Notes: generated from the sequence alone by a model not told the origin. A stretch of DNA of 24,736 nucleotides from WHSV01 sp050694055 (GCA_050694055.1 JBOGWX010000047.1:1-24736), one strand, 5' to 3'. Numbered from the stretch's first letter, positions 7,087-14,231 are shown. Made by a program: numbers and translations.

Positions 7087-8031
7087 ATGGCGATGAAGAC
7101 CGTGCTCCGCTCCAACGACCCGTGCTGGTGCGGGAGCGGCAGGAAGTACAAGCGGTGCCACAAGCTCTCGGACGAGCCGGTGCGCCCCGGCAACGTGTCG
7201 CCGCGGCGGACGGTGCCGGCGTCGATCCCGCAGCCGGACTATGCAAAAGGAGGCATGCCGGACTCGGGTTCGACCTCCGCGACCCAGAAGCCCGAAGTCA
7301 TCGAGCGGATGCGTCGAGCCGGCAGGATCGCAGCCGAGGTGCTGGCGCTGGCGGGGGCCGAGGTCGCTCCGGGAGTGACCACCGAGCACATCGACGAGGT
7401 CGTGCACGAGGCCTGCATCGAGCGCGGCGTCTACCCGAGCACCCTCGGCTACAAGGCTTATCCGAAGTCGTGCTGCACCTCGGTCAACGAGGTCATCTGC
7501 CACGGCATCCCAGACGACCGGGCGCTGCGGGACGGAGACATCATCAACATCGACATCACGGTGTTCGTAGACGGCGTCCACGGCGACACCTCGGCGACCT
7601 ATCCGGTGGGAGGTATCGCGCCCGAGTCGCAGGAGCTGATCGACGTCACGCGCGAGTCGATGTGGCTGGGCATCCGGACCGTACAACCGGACACGCCGGT
7701 CAGCGACATCGGCAAGGCGATCGCCGGCTTCGTCGAGCCGCAAGGCTACGGGATCGTGAGGGTCTTCGGGGGCCACGGCATCGGCGAGCGTTTCCACACT
7801 TCTCTGCACATCCCGCACTACTACGAGCCGCGGGCGGACACCCTGATGAAGCCGAACATGGTGTTTACGGTCGAGCCGATGATCACCATGGGGAGCTATC
7901 ACCACCGAGTGTGGCCCGACACCTGGACGGCGGTGACGACGGACCTCAAACGAACGGCTCAGTTCGAACACACGGTAGTGGTGACGGATGACTCTGTTGA
8001 GGTGCTGACTCCAGGGGCGGAGAGCATCTGA
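7087..8031 (+). CDS. map: Type I methionine aminopeptidase with N-terminal SEC-C zinc motif
   Basis: A 314-aa enzyme that removes initiator Met from new proteins at the ribosome. The N-terminus carries a SEC-C motif (Cys13, Cys15, Cys24, His25 in PCWCGSGRKYKRCH), a ribosome-association/zinc element typical of MetAP type 1c. After a 45-residue linker comes the pita-bread domain: His139 in EVICHGIP, metal ligands Asp156 (IINIDITV) and Asp167 (VHGDTSA), His230 (GGHGIG), Glu263 (FTVEPMI) and Glu294 (QFEHTVV). All five ligands are present, so it should be active. Start ATG at 7087; an ATG two codons later is possible. It is monocistronic, divergent from the MDMPI-like gene, and convergent with the HEPN-MNT operon. 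Confidence 0.95.
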   Translation: MAMKTVLRSNDPCWCGSGRKYKRCHKLSDEPVRPGNVSPRRTVPASIPQPDYAKGGMPDSGSTSATQKPEVIERMRRAGRIAAEVLALAGAEVAPGVTTEHIDEVVHEACIERGVYPSTLGYKAYPKSCCTSVNEVICHGIPDDRALRDGDIINIDITVFVDGVHGDTSATYPVGGIAPESQELIDVTRESMWLGIRTVQPDTPVSDIGKAIAGFVEPQGYGIVRVFGGHGIGERFHTSLHIPHYYEPRADTLMKPNMVFTVEPMITMGSYHHRVWPDTWTAVTTDLKRTAQFEHTVVVTDDSVEVLTPGAESI

Positions 8032-8096
8032 GCACGACATCCTTGTGGGACGGCGGCGAAGCGCTGGGATCCGTCCTGGTCAGGCGGCGGTCGAGA

Positions 8097-8465
8097 CTAC
8101 CGCCCTCCGTCCCCGAAATTGGGTTCACCTAGGACGACCAAGCCGATGCGCTCGGCCTCGAGCACCAAGCGATTGCGTTTGCGCCGGGCCACTCGGTATT
8201 CATCGGGGGTCAGGCCGATGACCTCCAGGCCCGGGGGAGCATCCTGATTGAGCTGCAGCATCCGATCCGGAGCGCGCGACTCGAGGTCGTCGGAAACCAC
8301 GAGTAAGTCGATATCACTCCACACATTGAAATCACCACGCGCGACCGAACCGGCAACGATGGCTACCTTGATTTCAATCCGCTCATTCAACCTCGAGGCA
8401 AAGCTTCTGGCCTCGCTTAACAACCGGTCGCGTTGCTGCCGTCGCTCGCTCAAGGGATCAGTCAT
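8097..8465 (-). CDS. MNT-type nucleotidyltransferase antitoxin
   Basis: A 122-aa minimal nucleotidyltransferase of the polymerase-beta superfamily. The active-site signature is complete: Gly39-Ser40 in VAGSVARGD and Asp51/Asp53 in WSDIDLLVV. In characterised HEPN-MNT modules the MNT protein neutralises the HEPN ribonuclease by adding AMP to it. Start ATG at 8465 lies inside the HEPN gene end (8-nt overlap, ATGACTGA), so the two are translationally coupled. An open frame upstream to 8579 is merely antisense reading through HEPN. This is the second gene of the operon; the third acidic residue expected after the beta-strand may be Glu75 in GLEVIGL. Confidence 0.88.
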   Translation of the reverse strand: MTDPLSERRQQRDRLLSEARSFASRLNERIEIKVAIVAGSVARGDFNVWSDIDLLVVSDDLESRAPDRMLQLNQDAPPGLEVIGLTPDEYRVARRKRNRLVLEAERIGLVVLGEPNFGDGGR

Positions 8466-8889
8466 GGAGGCTGGTCCATGACTCGTCAACGAACGCGAGC
8501 ACAAGCTGCATATCAGAGATTGAATCCTCCGAATCCTCGGCCGCGTAGTGAAGTGACGGCGGTCCCGATGGGTGGGCATCCGGATAGCGCGCCGGGATGT
8601 AATGGCGGCTCAAACGGCGCAGCGCACCTGCAACCCCTGGGGGAACGGCGAGCTTGGCTTCCTCGACCTCCTGCCCGAGGCGCACGACATCATGTCCCCA
8701 CGCCCCTCTTCCGAGGCCGTGGAGCAGCGCCTTGATTGCGAGTTGCGCCCCTTGCTCTGCCAGAAAGCAGGCCCAGTTGTGCAAACCAGCTTGCGCTTGC
8801 ACCCGAGCGCCCTCGGCCGCACGGTCGGCCTCCTCTCTCCAACGAACGAATTCCTCCTCGTCCAGAAGTGATCCGGCACCGTTGTTCAT
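8458..8889 (-). CDS. HEPN-domain ribonuclease toxin
   Basis: A 143-aa all-helical HEPN protein, the likely RNase toxin of the pair. The first half has the helices EEEFVRWREEADRAAEG and LHNWACFLAEQGAQLAIKALL, typical of the PF05168 group. The motif R91-x4-H96 appears in ALRRLSRHYIPARYPDA; the HYIPxRYPDA block is the family signature. The tyrosine that is AMPylated in the Shewanella HepT/MntA pair sits two residues after His (RX4HXY); here Tyr97 is directly after His and Ile follows. Start ATG at 8889 is preceded by CATAAT-N6 and no Shine-Dalgarno. A longer frame to 8940 exists but covers this promoter. Confidence 0.85.
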   Translation of the reverse strand: MNNGAGSLLDEEEFVRWREEADRAAEGARVQAQAGLHNWACFLAEQGAQLAIKALLHGLGRGAWGHDVVRLGQEVEEAKLAVPPGVAGALRRLSRHYIPARYPDAHPSGPPSLHYAAEDSEDSISDMQLVLAFVDESWTSLHD

Positions 8890-8901
8890 GGATCCATTAT
8901 G
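8890..8901 (-). promoter_or_regulatory. Putative leaderless -10 element of HEPN-MNT operon
   Basis: On the minus strand CATAAT (8901-8896; 5/6 to TATAAT) is followed by GGATCC and then the HEPN ATG at 8889. Transcription would begin at or next to the ATG. No good -35 is seen at 16-18 nt; CCCAAG-type sequence occupies that place. Confidence 0.4.
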
Positions 8902-8994
8902 GGCGTTCGTGGTCCCGGCTTGGGTCCGCAACAACAGCACGGGATAGCCGGCCGGCTCGATGAGCTGCGTCGCACCTTACCGGCGAGGGAGTCT

Positions 8995-11019
8995 CTAGCG
9001 CAGCGGTCCGCCGACGAGCTCCATTCCGAGCTCCGCCCGCAGCGCCTCGACGTCGATGTCGTTGCGCCCCGCAGCGCGGTTGTGCGCGCTGCGGTGCTCG
9101 AAGTCGCGCAGCAGGGCCTCCAGGGCGAGCCGGCCCTCGTCGTCGCCGGCCGCCTGGCGCGGGGTGAGGCCACCCAGCGCCGGCACCTCCTCGTCCAGCC
9201 ACGCCTCCTGCCATGCCGTCTGCGCGCCCGGCGACATGCCTGCGCCGGCCGAGGCCTCGGTCGAGGGCACGAAGTCCATGAACGGATCGACGCTTATCGC
9301 GGAGAGCAACGTCGGATCAGCCCCGATGTCCTGCAGCACGGCCACGAGCGCCTCCAGTCGATCGTCGGAGTTGACGTCGAACACGAGCTCGTCGCCATCC
9401 CGTTCGATGAAGGCGCGCACGTAGCGTTGCTCGTCGCCCACCTCGGGTGAGGGCTCGAGACCCTCTCGTTCGCACATCGCCTCGAACTCGGCACGAGCCG
9501 ACGCCGCCTCCGAGGCCGACATCACCCGGCCGAGCCACACGATCTCGTCGTCTCGCAGCTCGAAGTCCGAATGTCCGGCCAGCGTCTCGAGCGCGGCCGC
9601 GTGTCCGAGCGCGACCCGCACCTTCTGGAGGTGCAGGGCTTCACCGTCGGTGTTGGTGAGTCTTGGCGGCGTCGCTCGCCACTCTCGGATCGCGTCGATG
9701 ATGCGAACGATGCCGCCGCTTACCACCGTGCTCAAGAACGACTCCAACTCTTGGGGCATGGGAGAGCGCTCGCGCGCGACCACCCCGGGAGGGCCGGCCT
9801 CGAGCCAGTCGCTGAAGTAGGCCGACCGTCTCCGAGCGCTGTGCCGTTCAGATTCGATGATGAGATCGGCCGTGTCGAGCGCGACCTCGGCGGCCCGGTC
9901 CGCCTCCCTCGGGTTGAGCGGAAGGGCGCCGTTCACGCGCCAGACGCCCTCGACCGGAACGACGCTGCCGAGCAGCACCGACCACGGCGCCAGCCGCTCG
10001 AGCAGCTCGGGCGCGATCTGAACGTAGTGGCGTTGGGCCGAGAGCAGGTCGGTGACCCACACTCCGGGAGCGGCCTGCGGATCGGCCACCTGCCACAGGC
10101 CCCAATGCTCGTATCCCTTGAGGTCCGCCGCGCGCCTGCGTAGCTCGGGGGCAACGGAGTCGTCTCGCAGGAGATCGGCCAGCAGCCCTACGTCGTCGTC
10201 CTCCACGAGCTCGTCCTGCGGTGTCGTAATCATGCGCACCCGCAAAGCGGCGAAAAGATCGTGCTCGTCGGGGTTTCGGTCGTCGTCCTCGCCGAAGAAG
10301 TCACCGTGCAGCCGGCGCGCCGAGCGCGCGTACTCGGCGCGACTCGCATAGCCATCGAGCGCGGCGCGGAGCTCGTCGAGCGTGGAGGCGTCGGCGAATG
10401 ATTCGAGCGCGATCCGCTCTCGCTCCGCGCAGCAGTAGCCATACCGGTAACCCGAGCCGCAGGGACAGTCGTCGGGCGCGTCCAGCTCTCGATGCGAGAA
10501 CGCGATCTCGAGAGCGTCTCTGTAGACGTCCTGGGCCGCCGCGTCGGTGGGGTCGGCAAGCAACGGCTCGAGCACCTCGAAGGCGCGCACGTCCTCGAGA
10601 CCGGTCAGCGCCACGGCCCAGCACCAGCGAAGCACCGGCTCGTCGTCGACGGCCACCGCGCGCTCGTAGAGCTCCGCGCCGCGCCGGTCGTCGCGCGCGC
10701 ACTCGGCCGCCTCGGCCGCGAACGCCAGCGAGGTGAGGCTCTCGGGAGCGATCTCGACTGCGGCCTCGCCGACCGCCTGGACCCGCGCCGGCGAGGAGCG
10801 CTTGGCGATCACGAAGGCGAGGCCGTCGGTCGGACGCCGGCCCTCGAAGAGCGCCAGCAGCGCTCGGGCCGGCTGCTCGGCCAGTACTTCAGGATCGCCG
10901 GCGGCGGTCATGAACGACTCCATAGCCTGCTCGGCCAGCCGCTGCATCCGCCGCCGGGTCTTCTGGTTGGGCCGGGGCTGCTCTTTCCTGCGCTGCTTCC
11001 GGCGCGCCTTCTTGCTCAC
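8995..11019 (-). CDS. Large SEC-C motif protein, function unknown
   Basis: A 674-aa cytoplasmic protein. Residues 1-30 are strongly basic (KKARRKQRRKEQ), suggesting nucleic-acid or ribosome contact. Residues about 40-175 form Ala-rich helical repeats of TPR-like look. A SEC-C zinc motif follows at Cys185, Cys187, Cys196 and Cys197 (CPCGSGYRYGYCC), with CC in place of the common C-H/C ending. The remainder is alpha/beta with no recognisable catalytic motif. Near residues 620-650 the segment PALGGLTPRQAAGDDEGR plus EALLRDFE is a helical block often seen at the C-terminus of SEC-C proteins. Start GTG at 11019 has GGAGGA about nine bases upstream. It stands alone between HEPN-MNT and the PNPOx-like gene. 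Role unknown. Confidence 0.75.
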   Translation of the reverse strand: MSKKARRKQRRKEQPRPNQKTRRRMQRLAEQAMESFMTAAGDPEVLAEQPARALLALFEGRRPTDGLAFVIAKRSSPARVQAVGEAAVEIAPESLTSLAFAAEAAECARDDRRGAELYERAVAVDDEPVLRWCWAVALTGLEDVRAFEVLEPLLADPTDAAAQDVYRDALEIAFSHRELDAPDDCPCGSGYRYGYCCAERERIALESFADASTLDELRAALDGYASRAEYARSARRLHGDFFGEDDDRNPDEHDLFAALRVRMITTPQDELVEDDDVGLLADLLRDDSVAPELRRRAADLKGYEHWGLWQVADPQAAPGVWVTDLLSAQRHYVQIAPELLERLAPWSVLLGSVVPVEGVWRVNGALPLNPREADRAAEVALDTADLIIESERHSARRRSAYFSDWLEAGPPGVVARERSPMPQELESFLSTVVSGGIVRIIDAIREWRATPPRLTNTDGEALHLQKVRVALGHAAALETLAGHSDFELRDDEIVWLGRVMSASEAASARAEFEAMCEREGLEPSPEVGDEQRYVRAFIERDGDELVFDVNSDDRLEALVAVLQDIGADPTLLSAISVDPFMDFVPSTEASAGAGMSPGAQTAWQEAWLDEEVPALGGLTPRQAAGDDEGRLALEALLRDFEHRSAHNRAAGRNDIDVEALRAELGMELVGGPLR

Positions 11020-11193
11020 CTCGGCATCCTCCAGCTTCCGCTCGAACCGTCGCCCCCGACGCTACCGAAGCCACGCCGGGAGGACGCGTCTATCCGAAGA
11101 AGAGCGCGAAGGAATCTCTGCCTGGGTGCGCCGCAGACGGTCACCGCTGAAGCCAGCGTGACTCGACAACAGCCTTCTTCGACCGAGCTCTCG

Positions 11194-11673
11194 CTACTCG
11201 AACTTGAAGCGCGTCGCGTTCTCGGTGAAGCTCGTCCACGCGAGTACGCGGCGCGGCCGTAGGACCGACACGCCTCCCATATACAGGCTGGGCTCGAGCC
11301 GCCCGTACTGAGGGTACTTGGCGAACGACTCATCGGAGAGACGCGCGGCCATCTCCTCCGTGGGCTTCTCGATCTCGACTGCGCCCTCGACGATGATCAC
11401 CTCCTGACCGTCACCGATGTGGACGGCGACGTGCGGGTTGCGAGTGATGTTGCGGTAGTGCACGGTCTTCGGGCTGCCCCCGTAATAGAGACCCCCGTCG
11501 AGCCACATGCCGTCGCGCGGAATGACGTGTGGCCGACCATCGGGCCTCGTGCTCGAGATCCAATACACGCTCGCGCTCTCGAGCCTCCGCTCGACCTCAG
11601 CCCACTCGAGGCGTTGCGTCGGGCTCCCGTACTCGGGCGGGATGTCGGGCTTCTCGACAACTGGCTCCGTCAC
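11194..11673 (-). CDS. Pyridoxamine 5'-phosphate oxidase-like flavin-binding protein
   Basis: A 159-aa split-barrel protein of the PNPOx-like superfamily, likely binding FMN or F420. The core is visible: RLESASVYWISSTRPDGRPHVIP (first strands), GGLYYGGSPKTVHYRNITRNP (phosphate-binding region), and VAVHIGDGQEVIIVEGAVE. In Actinobacteria many such proteins are F420- or heme-related reductases, but the substrate cannot be predicted. Start GTG at 11673 is fixed by AGAGGAGG five to six bases upstream; the frame to 11733 upstream has no such site. The 174-nt gap between this gene and the SEC-C gene shows nothing I can support. Confidence 0.82.
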   Translation of the reverse strand: MTEPVVEKPDIPPEYGSPTQRLEWAEVERRLESASVYWISSTRPDGRPHVIPRDGMWLDGGLYYGGSPKTVHYRNITRNPHVAVHIGDGQEVIIVEGAVEIEKPTEEMAARLSDESFAKYPQYGRLEPSLYMGGVSVLRPRRVLAWTSFTENATRFKFE

Positions 11674-11792
11674 GCTAACCTCCTCTTTTTGAGCGGCCGA
11701 GCCGGGGGGAGCAAGACCACCCTTGTATCTCACCGCCCGACGCTCGGTCGATCATTCCTGATCGAGCAGGCCCATCGACTGAAAGAAATCAA

Positions 11793-12087
11793 GATGAGCA
11801 AGATCGTTGCCTTCACGAGTCTCACGCCAGACGGCGTCATGCAGGCTCCGGGGCGACCGGACGAGGATACCCGGGATGGCTTCGAGCACGGCGGTTGGGC
11901 GATCCCGTACGCGGATCCCGCGATGTGGAGCGGCATGGGCGAGGCCGGCGCCCTGCTGTTAGGGCGACGGACCTACGAGGACTTCTACGGTTACTGGCCC
12001 AACCAAACCGATAACCCGTTCACCAATGTGTTGAACAACACCCAGAAGTACGTCGCGTCGAGGACGCTCAAGGAGCCGCTCCCGTAG
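11793..12087 (+). pseudogene. Truncated RibD C-terminal/DHFR-like reductase gene (5' half)
   Basis: The 97 encoded residues match the N-terminal half of the dihydrofolate-reductase-like RibD_C family: SKIVAFTSLTPDGVMQAPG, the cofactor-side segment ALLLGRRTYEDFYGYWP, and VLNNTQKYVASRTLKEPLP. Full members are about 180-210 residues and continue with W-x-N-[ST] and a second NADPH-binding half. Here a TAG follows EPLP at once and the downstream DNA encodes something else. Only weak ribosome binding sequence precedes ATG. I infer a deletion scar; the product would not be an active reductase. Confidence 0.75.
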
Positions 12088-12127
12088 GACGGGAGTCAGA
12101 CAACCACCTCGGCGCTCGTAGACACAA

Positions 12128-12389
12128 GTCGAACAGCTCTACGTTTCGGCGGTCCATCGTGGCGCAGGCGTAGCGGACATCCTCATGGCGGAGGCGGAAC
12201 GACGGATCGGAGATGCCGGCCACCCGACTGCCTGGCTCGCCGTGGTGGCGGGCAATGCGAGAGCCCGGAGGTTCTACGAACGCAGTGGCTGGTCTGACAG
12301 AGGCCAATTCGACTACGCCGCAGCGAGTGACCACGGTCCCATCCCCGTGCCCTGCTCATCGGTACGAGAAGAACCTCGGTGCGCCGTAA
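12128..12389 (+). pseudogene. GNAT acetyltransferase remnant (3' half, frameshifted)
   Basis: From 12128 one frame reads VEQLYVSAVHRGAGVADILM then AWLAVVAGNARARRFYERSGW, the acetyl-CoA-binding and C-terminal motifs (beta-4, alpha-3, and the N-x-R-A-x-x-F-Y-E-x-x-G-[FW] motif) of a GNAT. The N-terminal half is absent; a stop sits at 12119. After GPIPVPC (12355) one extra base (T at 12356) shifts the frame; skipping it restores HRYEKNLGAP and a stop at 12387-12389, the normal kind of C-terminus. It lies directly after the truncated RibD-like gene, so a deletion probably joined two dead gene halves. No function expected. Confidence 0.72.
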
Positions 12390-12471
12390 CGAAGGGCGTT
12401 TGACGGTGGCCCTGGCGGGATCGCGTCCTAGGTCCAGGCGAGGGGTTAAGGAAATCCGGCCCCCGTTCGGG

Positions 12472-12513
12472 TTGCCCATGTCATGCCACCACAGGTACCA
12501 TAGCTGGCATGAC
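12472..12513 (+). promoter_or_regulatory. Leaderless promoter and inverted-repeat operator of vapBC
   Basis: TTGCCC (12472-12477), 18-nt spacer, TACCAT (12496-12501), 7 nt, then the antitoxin ATG at 12509, with no Shine-Dalgarno. A perfect 9-bp inverted repeat, GTCATGCCA (12480-12488) and TGGCATGAC (12505-12513), brackets the -10 box; its right arm contains the start codon. The centre includes GGTACC. It is an expected binding site for the VapB RHH dimer. Confidence 0.55.
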
Positions 12514-12718
12514 TCGGAAGACCACCGTCTACCTGCCAGAGGTGCTCAAAGCGGCGGTCGAGCGGGAGGCTCGCCGGCGGGGTTCCTCTGAGGCCGAGGT
12601 GATCCGCCAGGCGATCGCGGCTGCGATGACCGCACCTCGGCCGCGTCCCGGCTTCCTCGAGGCCGAGCCGTTCGCCGCGCAGGCCGACGAGCTGCTTACC
12701 GGGTTCGGCGAGCAGTGA
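12509..12718 (+). CDS. vapB: VapB-type ribbon-helix-helix antitoxin
   Basis: A 69-aa RHH protein. MTRKTTVYLPEVLKAAVEREA gives the DNA-binding ribbon (TTVYLP) and first helix, and RRRGSSEAEVIRQAIAAAM the second. The tail (PRPRPGFLEAEPFAAQADELLTGFGEQ) is the toxin-neutralising arm. It overlaps the VapC gene by four bases (GTGA). The start codon lies inside the operator palindrome and there is no Shine-Dalgarno, which fits translation from a leaderless mRNA. Expected role: bind and inhibit the adjacent PIN toxin and repress the operon. Confidence 0.9.
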   Translation: MTRKTTVYLPEVLKAAVEREARRRGSSEAEVIRQAIAAAMTAPRPRPGFLEAEPFAAQADELLTGFGEQ

Positions 12719-13125
12719 TCGTCGCCGATACCAGCGGCCTCCTCGCGCTGTTCAACCGTCGGGAGCCGGCCCACGCCGCCGTCAAGGAAGTGGTCGACGC
12801 CGAGCCCGAGCCGCTGCTGGTGTCACCCTACGTGGTCGCCGAGCTGGACTACCTCGTGGCCACTCGACTCGGCGTGGATGCCGAACTGGCGGTGCTGGCG
12901 GAGGTCGCCGGCGGCGCATACCACTTGTCGGGCTTCGGCGCCGAGGAGCTGCAACGGGCGCGTGGCGTGGTCGAGCGCTACCGCGAGCAGGACGTGGGTG
13001 TGACGGACGCGTCGATTGTGGTGCTGGCCGATCGGTACCGGACCCGCTCCCTACTCACGCTGGATCACCGCCACTTCGGGTTGCTGCGCCCGCTCGACGG
13101 TGGCCGCTTCCGCCTCCTGCCGTAG
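12715..13125 (+). CDS. vapC: VapC PIN-domain toxin
   Basis: A 136-aa PIN endoribonuclease. The four acidic positions are visible: Asp5 in IVADTSGLLALF, Glu in VVAELDYLVATRLG (about residue 43), Asp in GVTDASIVVLADRY (about 99), and Asp in LLTLDHRHFGLL (about 117). Length and motif spacing match classic VapC; VapC enzymes usually cut tRNA or rRNA loops. GTG start overlapping the antitoxin stop indicates coupled translation. It ends 9 bp from the stop of a second, convergent VapC gene; no terminator is evident between them. Confidence 0.92.
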   Translation: MIVADTSGLLALFNRREPAHAAVKEVVDAEPEPLLVSPYVVAELDYLVATRLGVDAELAVLAEVAGGAYHLSGFGAEELQRARGVVERYREQDVGVTDASIVVLADRYRTRSLLTLDHRHFGLLRPLDGGRFRLLP

Positions 13126-13134
13126 CAGTCAGCA

Positions 13135-13572
13135 TCAGTCTGTCGCCTCTGCGTAGCGGCTCTCGTCGATAACCAGCCGCCAGTAGCCGGACTGGGGTGG
13201 CGCCGCACGAAAATCTTCGAAATCGAAGGTCAGTATCGGGAGCTCATGGCGTTCGGCGTACGCCATGACCGAAGCATCGACGAGCCCAAGGTCGAGCTCT
13301 GAGAAGCGACTGTCGATCTCGAAAGCCCGCCCAAGCAAGCCCTGCGAAAGGAAAGCGACCTCGTGCTCGCCCGCCGAGAGCGCCGCCAGGAACGCCAGTG
13401 CGGCGGCTTTGCTCACCCGTGCTCGGAGCAGTTGATCCACTTCGACGACGACGAGGTCCGGAATGATGAGGTCGCGGCCGAGCTCTGAGACGAGGGTTGC
13501 CGCCAGCCGGTGAGCCTTATCGCGTCGGTTCGTAGCGGCGACGAGCGGCCCCGTGTCGCCGACGACCTTCAA
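13135..13572 (-). CDS. Second VapC-like PIN toxin
   Basis: A 145-aa PIN protein, clearly different in sequence from the neighbouring one. Acidic site residues: Asp6 in VVGDTGPLVAATNRRD, Glu in LVVVEVDQLLRARV, Asp in LGLVDASVMAYAERH and Asp in ILTFDFEDF. The start is TTG at 13572, overlapping the antitoxin stop (TTGA). The two PIN genes converge tail to tail with their stops 9 bp apart, so read-through would produce antisense to the other module. RNase activity is inferred from family; its target is unknown. Confidence 0.9.
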   Translation of the reverse strand: MKVVGDTGPLVAATNRRDKAHRLAATLVSELGRDLIIPDLVVVEVDQLLRARVSKAAALAFLAALSAGEHEVAFLSQGLLGRAFEIDSRFSELDLGLVDASVMAYAERHELPILTFDFEDFRAAPPQSGYWRLVIDESRYAEATD

Positions 13573-13793
13573 CCGCTGGAGACGAGCTCTTCGAGATAGG
13601 CCTCGGCTTTGCGCCCAAGCTGTTCGGGCCCTTCTCCCGCCCCGACATAGCTGACCGACCTTCGGCCCTCGAGCGCCTTGGCTCCCGCTTCGATCAGACG
13701 GGCCGCCGCGGCGGAGAAGGACTCCCCGTCATTCGCCATCCTTCGAACGAGCGCCTCGGTGCTGTCCGGCAAGCTCACGGTCCGACGAGCCAC
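13569..13793 (-). CDS. RHH-type antitoxin of the second PIN module
   Basis: A 74-aa protein: VARRTVSLPDSTEALVRRMA forms ribbon and first helix, NDGESFSAAAARLIEAGAKALEG the second helix, and the C-terminal arm ends EQLGRKAEAYLEELVSSG. Two GTG starts are possible, at 13802 and 13793. I prefer 13793, because GGGAGGTGA then lies five bases before it; at 13802 the GTG would be part of the Shine-Dalgarno itself. It overlaps the toxin start by TTGA. An inverted repeat in front is the likely self-repression site. Confidence 0.85.
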   Translation of the reverse strand: MARRTVSLPDSTEALVRRMANDGESFSAAAARLIEAGAKALEGRRSVSYVGAGEGPEQLGRKAEAYLEELVSSG

Positions 13794-13807
13794 GAAAGTC
13801 ACCTCCC

Positions 13808-13836
13808 GATCGTATGAACTCCGCTATCATACGATC
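13808..13836 (-). promoter_or_regulatory. Operator and -10 region of the second PIN module
   Basis: GATCGTATGA (13808-13817) and TCATACGATC (13827-13836) are perfect 10-bp arms with a 9-nt spacer. Read on the minus strand, the distal arm carries TATGAT (13831-13826), a good -10 hexamer, so repressor binding would occlude it. Transcription would start near 13819, giving a leader of about 25 nt with GGGAGGTGA. No convincing -35 is seen. Confidence 0.6.
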
Positions 13837-13868
13837 TGGGAAGTCGGCTAAGTCCCCACCTCAGCCGC

Positions 13869-14231
13869 TCAAATCGCCGTGGGATGCCGAGGCTCGTAGA
13901 GCATGACCTCGGCGCCGCCGGGCAAAGCGAGGGTGGTGGTGATTCCCCAGCCCTCGTCGAGCGGCTCGCCTCGGACCTCGACCCCCTTGCCACGCAGTTC
14001 CTCGATCGTCGCGGCGATGTCGTCGCACATGAAAGTCAGCTGGTGGCGCACGCCACTTTCGAAGGTCGGGCCCTCCGCCGGGTGGATGCCCAACTCCGCC
14101 GGGGGCAGAGCGAAGAGGAGCCATCCGTCTCCGGCATCCACATGCTTAAAGCCGAAGACGTCGCGGAACACGTCGCGCAACGCTTCTGGCTCCGAGGTAT
14201 AGAGGATGGCATGTGCACCGGTGATGGCCAT
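13869..14231 (-). CDS. VOC/glyoxalase-fold protein
   Basis: A 120-aa vicinal-oxygen-chelate protein. MAITGAHAILYTSEPEALRDVF is the first beta-alpha unit, with His7 as possible metal ligand; FGFKHVDAGDGWLLFAL and the second module VRHQLTFMCDDIAATIEELRGKG with a His, and ALPGGAEVMLYEPRHP with the closing Glu follow. Such single-domain members act as glyoxalases, dioxygenases or antibiotic-binding resistance proteins; the substrate cannot be told. Start ATG at 14231 was chosen because the VOC fold begins there. The 147-nt gap up to the RES gene holds nothing I recognise. Confidence 0.85.
   Translation of the reverse strand: MAITGAHAILYTSEPEALRDVFRDVFGFKHVDAGDGWLLFALPPAELGIHPAEGPTFESGVRHQLTFMCDDIAATIEELRGKGVEVRGEPLDEGWGITTTLALPGGAEVMLYEPRHPTAI

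Noticed and set aside
7245..7257. Internal AAAAGGAGG followed by ATG in the methionine aminopeptidase gene, possibly giving a form without SEC-C
   Set aside because: Only one base separates the Shine-Dalgarno from ATG, too close for efficient initiation. It could be revisited with ribosome profiling.
6988..8040. Long minus-strand extension of the MDMPI-like gene up to 8040
   Set aside because: It is antisense to methionine aminopeptidase, whose motifs are complete; the ATG at 6987 has a good ribosome binding site and the family start.
11092..11161. Plus-strand stretch reading RLSEEEREGISAWVRRRR before a stop, protein-like
   Set aside because: No start or upstream gene supports it; the frame before it is antisense to the SEC-C gene. 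Probably chance.
11748..11765. Hairpin TCGATCA-TTCC-TGATCGA between the PNPOx-like gene and the RibD-like remnant
   Set aside because: A 7-bp stem with no T-run or nearby promoter; too common in G+C-rich DNA to call a site.
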